DNA from: Saxidomus purpurata
Lineage: Eukaryota > Mollusca > Bivalvia > Venerida > Veneridae
Assembly: GCA_022818135.1 (NCBI GenBank)
Contig: JAFMSR010000007.1
Coordinates: 4,977,224 to 5,041,223 of the forward strand
DNA: 64,000 bases
Reading direction: 5' to 3'
The notes under the pieces were generated by a model. It was not told the DNA's origin. It was given only the letters and a program-made list of their open reading frames with translations, and ran no database searches. Below are positions 43,301-58,300 of the stretch, one piece after another; positions within the stretch are counted from its first letter, which is position 1; the number at the start of each line of letters is the position of its first letter. A program made the translations under genes and the position numbers.

Positions 43301-46300
43301 CCTTTAAAGAAAGTAATGTTAAGGTTCCAATACCAGATATCACATCGACAGATTTCACATTTTACTTTAACGTATAGATAAAACAATGAAAGCAACAAAC
43401 TTTTTTCAGATTTTTCCCTTCGAAAATGGATGGATGAAAAGCAGTACCATTATGGGAATTATCTGGATGAAGACGTAATTTCTGAGCTTTTTGAAGTCCT
43501 TGGATTATCTGGTTACCTCATTGAACCAAAATGTAACAGGAAATCATCGACTTACTTGGAATCTGTAAACGGATGGAAAAAGGGTTGAGTATTTCATAGT
43601 AACGAGATTATCTAAACTCTTTGTAGTTTGAATATTTATATTTTCCAACATTTTGTAAAACCATAGTATTATATTGCCTTTGTTTTTCTTGATAAAGGAA
43701 ATTTATTTCAGACTGCCAACTGCATGTCAGGACACCTAAACTCCCAAACGGCATCTCGTGTGTATTACAAGACTCCTGCACAAGTGTGGACTGCTGTGTT
43801 AACATTTACTTACTTGAAAGGTCTTTCAATGCGAAAATAGATATCAACCCTTGCACAAGCGTGATGGAAATTCAATTAGAAAAGTTGTCTTTCAATTTTT
43901 CTCTTATCGATTACGAATGGGGTTAGTACTGAAAGAGAGTTGTATTTGGCAACTATTTGAATATATGTCGAAATATACATACACTATAGACTAGATATCT
44001 CTGTAAACGTGATAGAACAAAAGTATATTGCTGAAAAATCGATGATTTAATTATAAATTTAACACAAGATGTAAAATGTGTACAAGTATTTGATATTCAT
44101 TTCGCAATCTTTATTCCAGGCACACTGAAAACCTTCTGCCTGTACGGTACGATATGTTTAGAGTAAGTACGTCATACACTTGTAACATATATCTAGGTTT
44201 TGTCAATTTTTAAGTTTGAAAAAAACATCAAAGTAAGCAGATTAAATGTTTTGTTTAACGTAAGCTTAAGTTGCCTCTTTAATAGAAAATATTGTGATAT
44301 ACATTTTCAACACAACCGAAAGAATACTGGTGTATCATTCATTTATCTTCCAGCTACAAGATTGATGACCTACGCTGGTCAAATCTGTACGTTATGGATC
44401 TAGCAATGAGAGTCTGTTTTGAAAGTACTGAGAATTGTCATTTCTATGCGGATGTATTTAAAAGTACAGAGCTACCAAAAGCAAATTGTAACTGGAGGCT
44501 ATCGAGTTTAATAGAAAGTAAGTCTAAACACGTTATATATGTTTTAGAAAGAATATGATCTCGACAATTTGTTCGTGTAAGTTTATTGTTCTATCAGATC
44601 TTTGGTTTACTCTCTATATCTAAAAGTATGCTTCTGTCGTTTCCGAAAGTAGAAAAGCCCCATTCAAAAAGTCACTTGATTATAAAACCAAGCATAAAAT
44701 GTGTTTAAAACATTTTCAGATTTTAGCTTACAAGATTGGTTTGTAAAGAAAGGAATACCCAGCATGTCCAAGCTGCCTTCATACCTAGTTTCAACGCTTT
44801 TTAATGACATTGGTACATCGTTTTACATCCCCGATAATATGTGTGACCGCACATCCTATCCTTACAACCGCAGTCAAAGTGTTTGTACAACAGGTATAAG
44901 CTCGAACTGAACTCTTCCAATAGCTACGATTTAGATACATTTATATTTTGAAAAATGAAAGATTACTGCAACAAAATGATATTTGTTTATTTTTAATGTA
45001 GAAGGATTTAAAATATTTTTTTAAGAAAGCACTTTTATATATTTTCTCAACTAGACTTATATGAAAAATTAGCAATTCATCGAAAGTGTATATCTACCTT
45101 AAATATCAATAGACTGCTTTAAGATGCAATGATTATAATTATGAATTATAAACAAACAATCTTGTCGTTTATATCAAGTTAGTATTTAGTTCAAATTACA
45201 CCACCTTCCATACACCGCTGTGTTTTCAAATATATTGTGTTTCGACATTATAACGCCGCCATGCGCTATTACAATATTGTAGGCTATTTACCTACTTAGA
45301 TATTTGAAGATTCAACCATACGAAGCTTATTAATTCGATAATGTCTCTTTCAGACTGCCCTCTCAAGACACAGTTACTGCTTATGGATAAGTCCATGTCA
45401 TGTTACATCTCTGATACATGTGCAGACATTAAGGCTTGTGTTTACGTTCCACTTCTCGACAGAACAATTGAATCGTATATCATAATTCGCACATGTGATG
45501 GAGTTATTGATATAGGGATCGAATTATTCAAGTTTTCTGTTTTCTTCGACGACTTTGAATGGGGTAATTAGAAAATACCTTTTAAATTTAACAGTTTTTG
45601 CTTACGCTTTATGAATTATCCGGTAAAATAAGAAGAAAAGGGCTTTTCTGTCATAGTGTTTTCAACAACCTATTGCGGTATTCTTAATCAAGGCTATATA
45701 ATTATTTTTGTTATCTCTGAAAGTGAAGCGCATATTATCACCATGTTTTGGATGATTTGTCTCTGATTGATAACATTTTGGTTATTGTAGTGAATATGTC
45801 ATGTCAAGTATCTTCGTGTCAACGCCAGTTGTCAGCATACACATGCTGAAATTCAATGAACGTTATGAAAATCTTCAGTACAATGAGGGCATGTGCATAT
45901 TATCAGCATCTTGCTGATAAACAACCATCTGATTATTGCTACATGTACCTATTATATATAATAATCTTTATTAAATCACTTGTGTTTGGAATATTACTAA
46001 AATACATTTCACAAAGAGATATACGCTTTCCAGAGAAACTGCAGTAATCAGATATCACAGGCTCTCAGTTCTAACTTCCCAATTAATATTTTCCATTTAA
46101 AATCATGGAAATACGAATGTTCAAAACGGAAGTCAAGAACAAATTAAGGATGTTGGATGGTCACGATGAATATTTTTGTTAATATAGAGCACTTTAACGG
46201 CAAATTTAGACTTTTTAGAAATAGTAAATACGTTTCAACCCATATCAAACAAGTATAATGAACTAAATGTGAATATTGGATAAGGATAAAAAATGCAATT

Positions 46301-49300
46301 CAACTTTTTCTCAAATATAGCTTTAAAATTGCTATCGATGGATAAAATTTAATTATGATCTAACAAAGAAAATGAATACCCACAACAATGTGAGTATTTT
46401 TAAAATAAAACGTTTACAGTTATTTTTTTATTTTTTATTATAATATGTAGATGCTGCTTATATTTATTTGTGCAAACATTACAACATAATATGATAAACC
46501 ATGGTAAAAGAAGCAAAAATGATACGATGAATAAAATAATTGATTAGTGTATAGGCTGTAGACCTGTTTGCGCTTGAAAAGCTCATAAGTCACTTTTTCA
46601 TCAACGTTTGCTGCAACGCTCCCAGGACAAATTCTAAGATCATCATAGGAGCGCTCCTATCCCAGTTTTCCTAGGAAGTATGATTAAGCACACACTTGTT
46701 AGCCTTTATAAATATTATGTCAAGTAGTAGATCCAAATCGTTAACATCGGTCATTTTACAATACCTGCGACGTCACATTTATGAGGTAAACAAATAAGGA
46801 ATGTGGATTTTAGCTATCCTTAAAGCGCCGTTTTTAAGATTTTCTTTTAACTGAATACAGGTGAGTTTAGATTTTATTTAGTGATTGGATAATTAACAGA
46901 TAAAGCTTGAAAAATTCTTAATTACTTAACTATGGGCATCCAACATCCTTAAGTGATTTTAATTTAGATTACCCGTATTAAAATGGACTTGAGAGAAATT
47001 TCTATATCTAAGATTTATAAATTATCATCCGTTATAATGTGTATTTATGCTTATGAGGATTATAACTTAAACAATTTAATACATTGAGTTATACTTCCAC
47101 ACAAATTTATGCATTATTGATACGAAGTACAGTCATGACTGCATTTTATCAATGAAGCGAAGTTGATGTGCAACTCTACTATCATTTCAGGAGTACGACA
47201 TGAACTTATTCTCAGTGACATTTTCCAGTTAGAGTATGTATAGTCGAAACTCTTATAATAAGTCCCCCTCCATGGTCGAGTGGTTAGACTCGCTGACTTG
47301 AGATCACTGTAACCATTCATAGCTTGAGAGCCATTGGTTCACGCCCTGCTACCGACCATGTCTCTTTATTTAAAACAGTTGGCAGTTTCTTACGGAGAAT
47401 CGGAGTCTAATTCTGGTTCTACCCAGGAACAATTGTTAGGCAAACTGTCCGCTTATTAAAATGATCAAGTTAGGAACGGGCGTTAAACAACAACAACAAA
47501 ACAACTCCTATTATAAAACGGAATTAACTAATATGTTCAGCTTCGAAACGTGTCATTCTAGTCTGTGCTATCAACATCATATCCGCTCATATCTCATTTA
47601 TGGTAGATGTTATACACTTGTTCATATGTTTTGCAGTCAACCTTTGTTCTTAGAATTCTAATTTACAAAGTAAAATCGGATAAATGAAGAAATTCCGCTC
47701 ACGTCACTAAATAAATAACTAGAATATTATTATGTTTACAAAGTTTGAGTATTATGATTAAGAGTTATCTTCAAATAACGCCTTGTATGTCAACAATAAA
47801 GTATGAATAATATCAGACTAAATGTATCATATTCGTTATTCAGATTTAGGTTGAGTGATTTGTCAACCAAAGGTACCTACCTGATTGATGCAGCATTCAA
47901 AATCTGTTTTAACGGTCAATCCTGTGACAACATTTACACTCTTTTCAAACAAGCAGAAATAACAAAGATCCCATGTATGTGGAACACTGGATTCATAAAT
48001 GAAAGTACGTATCGTCTGACTTACTTACTTAGTTCTTCGATTGCCAATAAGTATTCCATACTAAGTCTTCTAGAAAGAAAATAATGTGTTGTTCAAAATT
48101 TGTTTTGTTAAATTACATATAAAATGTACACGTTTTGTAGCATTCTCTTTGGATTCATGGCTTTCAAACAAAGATGTAGAAGCTAAGGACCTGACGAGTG
48201 CAAATTTGAATGAACTGTTTGAAGATCTTGGACTACGGGCATATCTCAACGACAGAAAATGCTTCGGTAATTCTGTCCCGTACGCAAATGGAAATCAAGG
48301 ATGGAATTCAGGTAAAAATGTATATACATATTGTTTGAAGATTTACTTTTGCTATGACAATGTATTACGATTTTGTAAATGAATGAAAAAATGTACAAGC
48401 TAAACAGCAAACCTTAGAAAAGAAAAAGACAATAGTTTTCTTTTCAGTAAAGATGTGAATACTTACATTTTTGTAGTTTACCTTGTTTTTGTCAGTGCTA
48501 CACTTCCACTTTAGAGTTATTACAAAAAATGTATAAAAACATTAGCACGAAATGCATATTTACCTGCTCGTTTCGGTAGAAATGACATTGACATTGAAAT
48601 GCATAGTTTATTTACTAGGTAAAGTTTTCTGCAAATCCATATACTGCTAAGACTATCAGTGCTATACAGCCTCTTCGATTTTTACGGTACACTTAGAAGC
48701 TTTGTCACTCTGCAAAACACGAAACATACTTTAGACATTTGATAAATCGAGAGTTTGCTCGTCATGAAATCATCTCGAGCAATCAGGGTTTTGTTCCATA
48801 TAACAAGATATAGAAAACCCGATAATATGTGACCCACATTTGTATCTGTGAAATAAGACCTACTTCTTTATCATTATTAACTTAATTGATTTATAATTGT
48901 ATTTTCCAGTTTAATGTTATTCTATTTAGAATGTGGTGTAAGCTTGGAGTTGCAACCATTACCTGACAACTTGAAATGTTTTGTATCATCTATGTGTACT
49001 TCAATCGACTGCTGTATTGACATTGACATTCTACAAACGTCGATGAACTTGTATTTAGAAATCAGTGCCTGTGAGTCTGAAATAACAGTTGGAATAGAAA
49101 GACTAAGGCACAAACAACATATTCGTGACTATCCGTTCGGTAAGTCTCCTTATACTAAGACTGATTTCGAAAAACAATTGTTAGTCAAAGCTTTTTGCCA
49201 GGAAAAAAGATAATTCATATAATTATATAATCGTCATACAATAAAACGGTAAAACCAATATTTGGAATATGATAGAAATATAGTATGATATAAAATAGTC

Positions 49301-52300
49301 TCACTTAACATTAACGTATTTAACCTTTTTAGGCACACTACAACAGTTATATTTGCAAGGTGTGATTAGAATAGAGTAAGTATATCTGTATATCGTTTTG
49401 TTGACCACATTGTTCCTCTAAACATGCCAGAATTGTCAGAATATAATGTTTTGTTTAATGAAATTTTTAGATGAATATATTTGTACTATCATATATTTTA
49501 TATATTTAAGGTAATTACCTAACCGACATGTTGATAATGTTATTGATTTACAGTTTAATTATCCTTTATGTTTGACCAGTTATTTGATAGAAGACTTGCA
49601 TGGAGGTCGAAAATTCATAGTTGACTTAAATGTAAGTGTTTGTGTCGAGAGCGATGGCCCGTGTATGCACAAAATACAAGTGTTACATCAGTCGGTATTA
49701 CCAAAGGTATTGTGCACCTGGGAGAATGGATTCGGAATCGAAGGTAATAAAACTAAGTTTCGTCTGAATGTTTATCTAACATCACTTTTTACAGGCATGC
49801 CTAATCTGTTTGTTTTTGATACAAGCTCGACAAAATTTTGCCTGTGCCAGCTGCAAGAAAATGGCAATTTCTGACATCGTAGAACAGTCACAGATACCAA
49901 AGTAAAGATGTATAGCAGTTGCTTTATTGAGCAACCCCAACTACATTTAAGGAAAATAATGTATGTCAATTAGCAAATAAATCACAACGTTCAAAATCAA
50001 CAAAATAGTTTTGTTCAAACTAAAATACTCGTAATGAGCATTTGCTTTATTTAAACCTTATAAATGCAAGCACAAAGGGTATTCCATTTGTTGTATTTTC
50101 TAGGATTTTCTCTAGAGACTTGGATGGAAGGCTATGGAATAGTACCTAATTCTTCACTAAATAGCTACCAGACTGATCTACTGATGGAACACCTAGAAAT
50201 AGCTCAATATTTGAAAGAAGTGCAGTGCATCTTATCCAATGATTCAGTCATAACTGCCAATGGATGGGCAAATAGTAAGTAGTTCAAGCTTAACTGTTGT
50301 AATACATTTTATGCCTTTTGAGTATAGATGTTTATTAAAAGCTAATGCGATCGTATTCCTTTCTTCGTTAACGGTCTGGTACCTGCCATTGACACTCATT
50401 TAATGGTTATTTACAGAAATTGTAATGATGAAATGGAAACTGGAGAGCTCTGTGTGCTATTGCAAACCAAAGACTAAAAAACTTTCTCTCAATTATCTGA
50501 GTGATTTTACAAACAAACGGTATAAAAGAAAGCTGATCGTTTAAAATGATGTTTTCCACTAGAAAGAGGAGTGTGGTCTATGCAAATTAATACGGATTTT
50601 CGTTGACTGGTTAGAAATATTAGAAAACGTCCTTCAATTGCTCGTAATGCAAGGTTTTAGGTTCTCATGTTTGCAAGTACGTGTATCAACACGAAATTAT
50701 GTGTACCAGCATGCATGTACGTGTATCAGGCATGGGTTACATTATATCTGCCCTTGCTATTACACATGACCCTTAGAAAAAGAGATTTCCTGTTCGTGGG
50801 TTTCAATCATTCGGTGCTAGAAAAGGGTCTTCTGCTGAGTTGTCATGGATATACTTTAATTTGCAACATTTACGACTTGTGTTTTGAGAAAAACCGTTTA
50901 GAAAATTGGTAAGCTGGTAGAATATTTAGGCATACTATATCGGTAATAAACGAGTTACTGAGAACTTGTTTGTTCTATCTTTTAAAATATTTACAGTTTT
51001 CAGAAGTTACATATGAAATATATGTTTGACATTTTCACCGTGTGTATGTATACGATCACTTTACCTACTAATTCCTAGAAGCGTAATCATTTTTCCACGC
51101 TATAGAGGCATTATTAAAGAGCGCTTACTGCAAAATCTAAGTAGTACACATACTTTTTTGATTAAATTATTCAGTTCCAGACAAATGTACAATTATTATT
51201 GAAAACTTTGAAAAATGAGAATCGATCAACAAATGACAAATAACTATTAATCCCTTCCAGTATGATTCAGACCTGTGCCAGAAAGCGTTGTTAAATTACG
51301 TCTGAGACGTCCGAAACGTAAATGTGCCCTTCATCGTCTGACCTACCTTAAGAGAAGAAATTATTACTAAAATCTTGAAGAGTTAGTTTTTCTGTTGTTT
51401 ATTTCACGCAATCAAAGTTAGGTTCATTTCATTGAAACTCTTATTTTGCAGGTTGTCCTTTGGATCTCGTCATGCCAGATCTGGCCGATAATATATCTTG
51501 TACAGTGGGAGCAACTTGCCTGACTATAGACTGCTGCGTATATTTAGAGAAGATAAATAAAACTTTTAGCATTTACTTGCATGTCAGCGACTGTGAACAT
51601 ACGCTGACTGCAGGCATTGAGAGTTTAGAAATTAGCAGGAAGACTACTATGTTTGAATTTGGTATGAGCTCTAGAAACTGTTTGTTCAGTTTATTTCATA
51701 AATAGGCTTCTTGATATATTCTTACAAACATTTGTTAAGTATTGAAGTACATAACCATATCCTGTCTAAAAGTGTAAAACATTCAAATTTTAATGTTATG
51801 AGTTATTTATTATTTGTTCAATATCCTTTGTTTCAGATAAACCAATAAAGTTCGATCTTGATGGTTTGATACGTATGAGGTAATCATTCGTTTAAGATTC
51901 CAGAAAATGAAACCGTGCATTATGAATAACTTTTCTCAAAGCTAATAAATACCCATTTAGTTACTGACATTTTTATACTTAATTTTATAACATACAAGTA
52001 GGTTTCTAAATAGAAATTACATGTAGTCTGGCAGTCATAAGATATCTTAACCAAACTATTACTGAAATTGTCTTGTTCTTGTCTTTTTACTTATTTTATA
52101 TCGCATGCATATTATTACTTTGTGAAAGGGCAAATTATCTTTGAGTAGACCGAATGGTCATAGCCGCTGACTAAATATCACTGTAACCTCTCATAGATTG
52201 AGGGTCATGGGTGCAAGTCTTGCTACGGGCCATGTATCTTTCAGTGAGAAAGTTGACAGTATCGTGCTTAGTATAGGGATCTAGTACTAGTCTTTTCCAG

Positions 52301-55300
52301 GAACGATGGCTAGGTAAACTACCCGCCTGTTAAAATGATAGGAATACGATTGAAACGGGGAGTAAATCTCGTACAAAAACAGCAAGATTTAATTTAAATG
52401 TATTTTCATCTTTTTTTGCCAGGTTCCTAGTAGGCAATCTACAAATGCAGAGCAAATATATAATTGGACTAGACATAGATATATTTCTGAATGATATTGA
52501 AGAACCAACATGGTCATATGAAATTTTGAATAACATAAAGGTCTCAAAACTACCATGTGAGACTGATCCTGGCTTCATTTATACTGGTAATGTATCTTCT
52601 AAATGTAAACAACATGTCTTGTGTTATTGACGTATGATGTCTGCTCTCAGAAACATAAAACATCGCTCATAAGCTTAAAACTTAATTCATAGATTTTGTT
52701 TTCTTTTATACATCTTTTATCTGATATTGTGACTTACAATCTAAAGCGTTATATCAAATTTTATACTCGAGATATCTAGACTTATCTATTTTCCAAATGA
52801 GATTATGTTGAATCTTTCAGACTTTTCATTGAAAAATTGGAAATCACAAAACAACTTAGCAGAAAACGTTAGCCTTGATTATTACAAAACTGCAATGCTT
52901 CTTGAGGATTTGCATATTGCTGAATACATGCGACAACAACAATGTACGACAGTACAAGGACTGTTTGGTAAATTTATTAACATGAGTTTACTTTTGAATT
53001 AGCTATCGTAAATTTAGAAATTATCCTACTGAGTCTTTCTTTGTTCAGCGAAGCGAAAGATATAACATGTAAAGAACATGTCATTTTATACTTTGCAATT
53101 ACTGCTATCAATATTCACACATATATGTATTTATACCAATTTTTGCGTAATTAACATTTGTGTTCCAAGTCTTTTTAGATATTATTTTGTCTGTTATCGA
53201 AAATATATTTGTATCAAATGCATAATATCCTAGCAGATCAGAATCCAAATTATTGTAGATGGTTGTTAAAGTTTTGAATGATTACAACATTTCTATTTAC
53301 AGAACTTTTGCAGGAAATAACTTTGATAAAATATCTTTTACATGGTGCATATACATGTTTCACTTATTCGATACTCGTTTACATATATCAGTAATACATC
53401 ATTATCTTTTCCTTAGTGACAAATAACGTAGTCAAATAGATCAATTTCTTTAGATAGATATGATGCGAGTAATCTGTTTATTGTCTTGTGTAGAATCATA
53501 AACCTCTTTGAAGAAACTAGTGCTGAAAATATGGTTTTGAAATTTTAAAATGTCTGGCCCTCTTACTAAAATGATGAATGTTCATGTCTCTTAAACCATG
53601 TTCAAGATGTTCTGTTTTATTTTGAGTGGTTGTTCAAGGCTGATTCTGTGCTGGCATGCAGTTGCATGATAGTTATTTAAATTTCATTACCTCCTTCCAT
53701 ATCTGCCCGTGAATGTCAACCAGTAATTGTCTGTTTGACTGTAATATTAAGTATAAATACAACATTGTGTCGGAATCATTTCTTCATAACATTGAGCTGA
53801 TTTTTTTTTTTTTTTTTTTTAGATATTTCTGCCTGTCCAACGCATGTTGAAGTGCCAAGTTTATCAGAAGATTTATCCTGTACACTGTCAGCAAGTTGCA
53901 CTAGCATAGAATGTTGCGTTACATCAAAGGAAATGCCACTGTCATTTAATACAAGAGTAACCTTGAACAAATGCAATAATACATTATATGTCGACATTGA
54001 GAGGTTGTCGTATATGGTGTCCCTACAAAATTACAGCTGGGGTAAGTTTACCTTGGAAAATACATTTGATATTTTACATAACATAAACACGTTGTACTAC
54101 TTTTTCAATTTGACAGATAATGCATTATAGAACAGAAAATAAGCATTTAGTGGTCAATGTTTGATTGTTTAAATTTATCATTTGCCAAAAGCATGCAGTG
54201 ATAGTGTCCCTAGTCCCTTCATAAGAAAAGGAACTATGAAATATTTCTCTGACTTTATAAACAAAATGCAGGTCTGTTGAAGCAAACTTGTATAAGGTAG
54301 TTGTAAGGTAGTTGCAATACTTCTTTCGTTCTTTTTAGGTAAAAGGGAAACATTTTACCTATTTGGCGTCTTCCGACTTGAGTAAGTATTATAACTTACA
54401 ATTATAGCTCATTATTACCAATGGTTATTATATATAATACTCCATTCGTACAGAATCATTTCTAAAGTTGGAATTATGTCAGTACAACACCTGTTTAATA
54501 AAAACGCAGGAAAGGATAATATTTACTTCAATACATAAGTAAATATTACCGAGGGCGCCCATCGTTCAAACGATATTCCTAAAACATTATTTTTACATAT
54601 GAGATAACTTAATTCTTTTTTCTAATGTTAAAAGTCATTGTATTTTATACTAAATGAATTTAGCATAACATCCATGGAGGCATATATTTATAAGAGAATA
54701 ACGTAATAAAAACACGATATATATTTCAGTTTATATACTAAGTACAGACATGCAAGGGTACTGTTGAAAATTATCAACATTTTTGTCCAATGAAAGATAC
54801 AGACTTGCTTTAAACAAGACGTTTTACTAACCTTTCAGGATGGAGCTACTACATCTACTTGATTCAGAATACTACGAAGTCACTTTGAATGCAAGCATTT
54901 GCTTTGAAGCAAGCCAATTATGTGAAGACAGGATAACGATCTTCCAAGACACTGTACTCCCCACATTGCCATGTGATTGGACATCTGGCTTATTGTATCC
55001 AGGTATAATTATCATTTATCTTTTTGTTCTTTTCTGATGTACGGAACAAAAATAGAGACGATTTGCACGTTTTTGGTACAAATAATCTTAACACAATGTC
55101 AGTGTTGTTTTAGGAGTTTAGCTACTCTTTTAAATTGTACATGTAGATTGTATAAAAGAGTATTACCTTTGTTTATAGATTGGCGTTTTAGCCTTAAGAT
55201 ATTTGAGGTATTATGTTTGACTTTTGTTATAACTTTATTTTTCAAGTTAATTTTGAAGTTGTCTATCCTGCAACAAATGGTTCAAAATGGTTACTTACAG

Positions 55301-58300
55301 CATATTAATTTTCATATATCTCAACCCGAATATCAAATTTTCAAGATTTCAGCCTTGATGAATGGACCGATGAATCAGGATACCAGGGTGTCGCAGTTCT
55401 CCCAGACACTGGAACAGCGATGTTACTATCATATTTAACGATTTCTCCTTACTTACTGTCGCAACAATGTAATCAAACGTCATTTCCATATTCAAAAGCA
55501 GATAATACTGGATGGGATCTGTCAGGTTATTTATACTTTTCTGTAGGAGATGATGTAGATGAATTTAAACCGTTCCATTTAAGGTTTATGAATATAATTA
55601 TATGAAAATGTACCGTCGAAGTTCTAGGCTGCAGACTGTAGTATCTCATTCGATCAAAAAGGTAAGTGTTCTGGTATCTATAAAACAGGTCACAAAAATA
55701 GGATATCAATAATACTTTGTCATACCCCATTTGGTCGAATTTTCAGGTAGTGTCAAACTAAAGACCTATGTGTACTAAATTTGACATTTAAATGTAACAT
55801 AATTGTATAACTACATATCTTGGATTAGATTTAAACAACATTTATTCAATATGTTAAATTATGTGGATACATGTACGCATGTATGGCTATGGCTCTTTCC
55901 TCCTCTCTACTAAGAAGAAACGTTTCCAGTATTTGCATCTATGTTTTCATTGTAAGCAATCTTTGTGTTGTAGAATGCATCTTAGATATGCAGTTACGTA
56001 CTTTGCTGCGATCGAAGTGTAGTTTCGATGAGACCTGCTCCAGATTGGAATGCTGTACAAATGTGGACTTTATACAGTACTCTTTCCAAACTGTGTTTGA
56101 GTTGGATTCCTGCAGACAGATACTAACAACTGGCATTGAAAATATTGTGCTGGAAATACCATTATCTGACTACAAATGGGGTGGGTAATGTAACTTAATG
56201 TTTGACCAGATGTTAATATGCATAAAAATTATTTAACTTTATAAGCTTTAGATTCATAAGGAAAAAAAAAACAAAAATAATATCAAACAGGGAATTCATA
56301 AGGAATATCATTATATATTCATAAGTTCCATTTATTGAAACATATCGGGCTTTTCCTTAATTTTAACTTAATATTTCTATACAAAAAGTTAAGCGAACAC
56401 AATTTAAGCCTACAGAGGAACATGGCAGAGTTTAAATTTCAAGCCAATACTTGTATATTGCCATAGTTTTGCTGGCCTAGATGTTTAAGAGCATGTCAAA
56501 CAAAAACGAATTACCACTTTTAAACACATATATTTTAGGAAATAAACAGAAAATGTACATCAACGGTGCTTTACGACTAGAGTAAGTTAGATTTTTACTA
56601 TAAGCTGTTAAATGTTATACCACAATGACAATTTATTACTGACTAACTGACTACTAACTACTGAATTTATTCTGGATATCAATTCTTATGATTAAGCAGC
56701 TAACTAAGAAGAAAGTTTTTTTACTGTAGTGATTTACGTTGTCATCATCATTTCAAAAATTCAAAATGTTGATTTCACTTGTTGAGAAACCTTTACCTAT
56801 GTGTTGTTAATACAGACACCGACACATTAGAAGTTGCAACTGTTTTCAGTCTATACATTATATGCTATAAAGTTAAAGGAAAACGTACACAATAAGTATA
56901 AGCCTGTCTTTGGTGTATAAATGTATAAATGCTAATCTGTTAACCTCAAAATTTCACATTTCAGATATTCCATACAGAATTTGGAAATACAGAAAGTGTA
57001 CATCGTCGATCTATCTTTCATCGTATGTTTGGATTCTAAAGAATGTATGCTACACACTTCAATCTTAGACAGCGTGATTATACCACACCGTGTCTGTTCT
57101 CAGAATTCTTCGTTCTCCATAAAGGGTGCGAGTATTTTTTGAAACTGTTTAAACACAATATAATTCACACATTCATATAAAACAATTAAAATCTGACATA
57201 TGAGATATGAGAACCTCGCATATTCAAGACAGTAAATATGTTTTATAGAATTGGAGTACAGAGGTCAATATATACGCCTATATTCGTAAACCTAAGAAAC
57301 GCAAGTTCCGATAGTTGAAACTTTAACCGTGTTTTTATTCTTGAACATTTTCAAATCAATAATATATTAATTAATCAGAGTCAGTATAGAATTTTCATAA
57401 TTTTTTCTCTCTCGTTTTACTGTGTTAAAAACAGGTTCTGTACTGAATGTTTTTTCAGACTTTTCGCTTGATGTTTGGCTATCTCAGAGGCATATTAGCA
57501 ACAAGCATACACTTGATTTTATGCAGCTGCAAAAATTGCAGACTGACCTCGGTATAGCACCTTATCTATCATCTGGTGGGTGCATCGAGAGTGTACAGGA
57601 CGAGCAATTAGGTAATCAGCATTTGTTTTTATATGAATTCGTTGCCTTTTAAAGTCATGTTATTGTTTTCAGAATCACATTTTGTTTTATCTTTTACTGT
57701 TATGTCTTTTTCATTTAACTCGGCTAAACACTAATTTACACTACCGTTAGGGAATAAAGGTACATAATTTAAGATACTGTTTAATTATCAAAAAGTATAA
57801 AGATAGTAGAATAGGTGTAATAAATGATGTAATTTCACAGCACACACCAGCAGCCACATTTACATACAGAAACTATGGGGAAACACTCAGTTATTGATAT
57901 TGACACGATATGTTGATATAATGTTTAATATCTTAACATGTTTGTATTTGGGATGGAGAAAATATGATATTGATATGTCCGTATTGTTTGTCATTACTGA
58001 AAATTATATATTATACCCCCGAAAAGCAAAGCGTTTGTTTTAGATGAGTAATTGTTTCATGGGTTCAACTTATTCACCGTCTTTTTGTTGAGCCGTTGGC
58101 ATGTTGCTGACATCTGTTCTTATACTACAATATTCCTTGCTTGCAGAATGTGGACTGAACTATAACACCTCTGCAACTCATTGTGCGCCTATCGGACACT
58201 GTGGGCATATTTCATGCTGCCTGTATTCAGATATCCTACAACGAAATATTTCCTATGTATTCCAGTTGGATTACTGCAATAATATTTTGAAACTCGGGGT

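Noticed and set aside
47262..47350. Possible functional tRNA gene
   Set aside because: A and B boxes are present, but no closed acceptor stem is seen and a SINE body and tail follow. A related copy lies at 52141.
54977..55438. 153-codon plus-strand open frame, the longest in the window
   Set aside because: It overlaps the end of exon C and most of exon D of cassette 22 in the wrong frame and shows no domain features.
55871..56188. Signal-peptide-like frame before exon A of cassette 23
   Set aside because: A pyrimidine-rich intron end translated by chance. The acceptor before 55974 is strong and phase-correct, and similar leaders precede other A exons.
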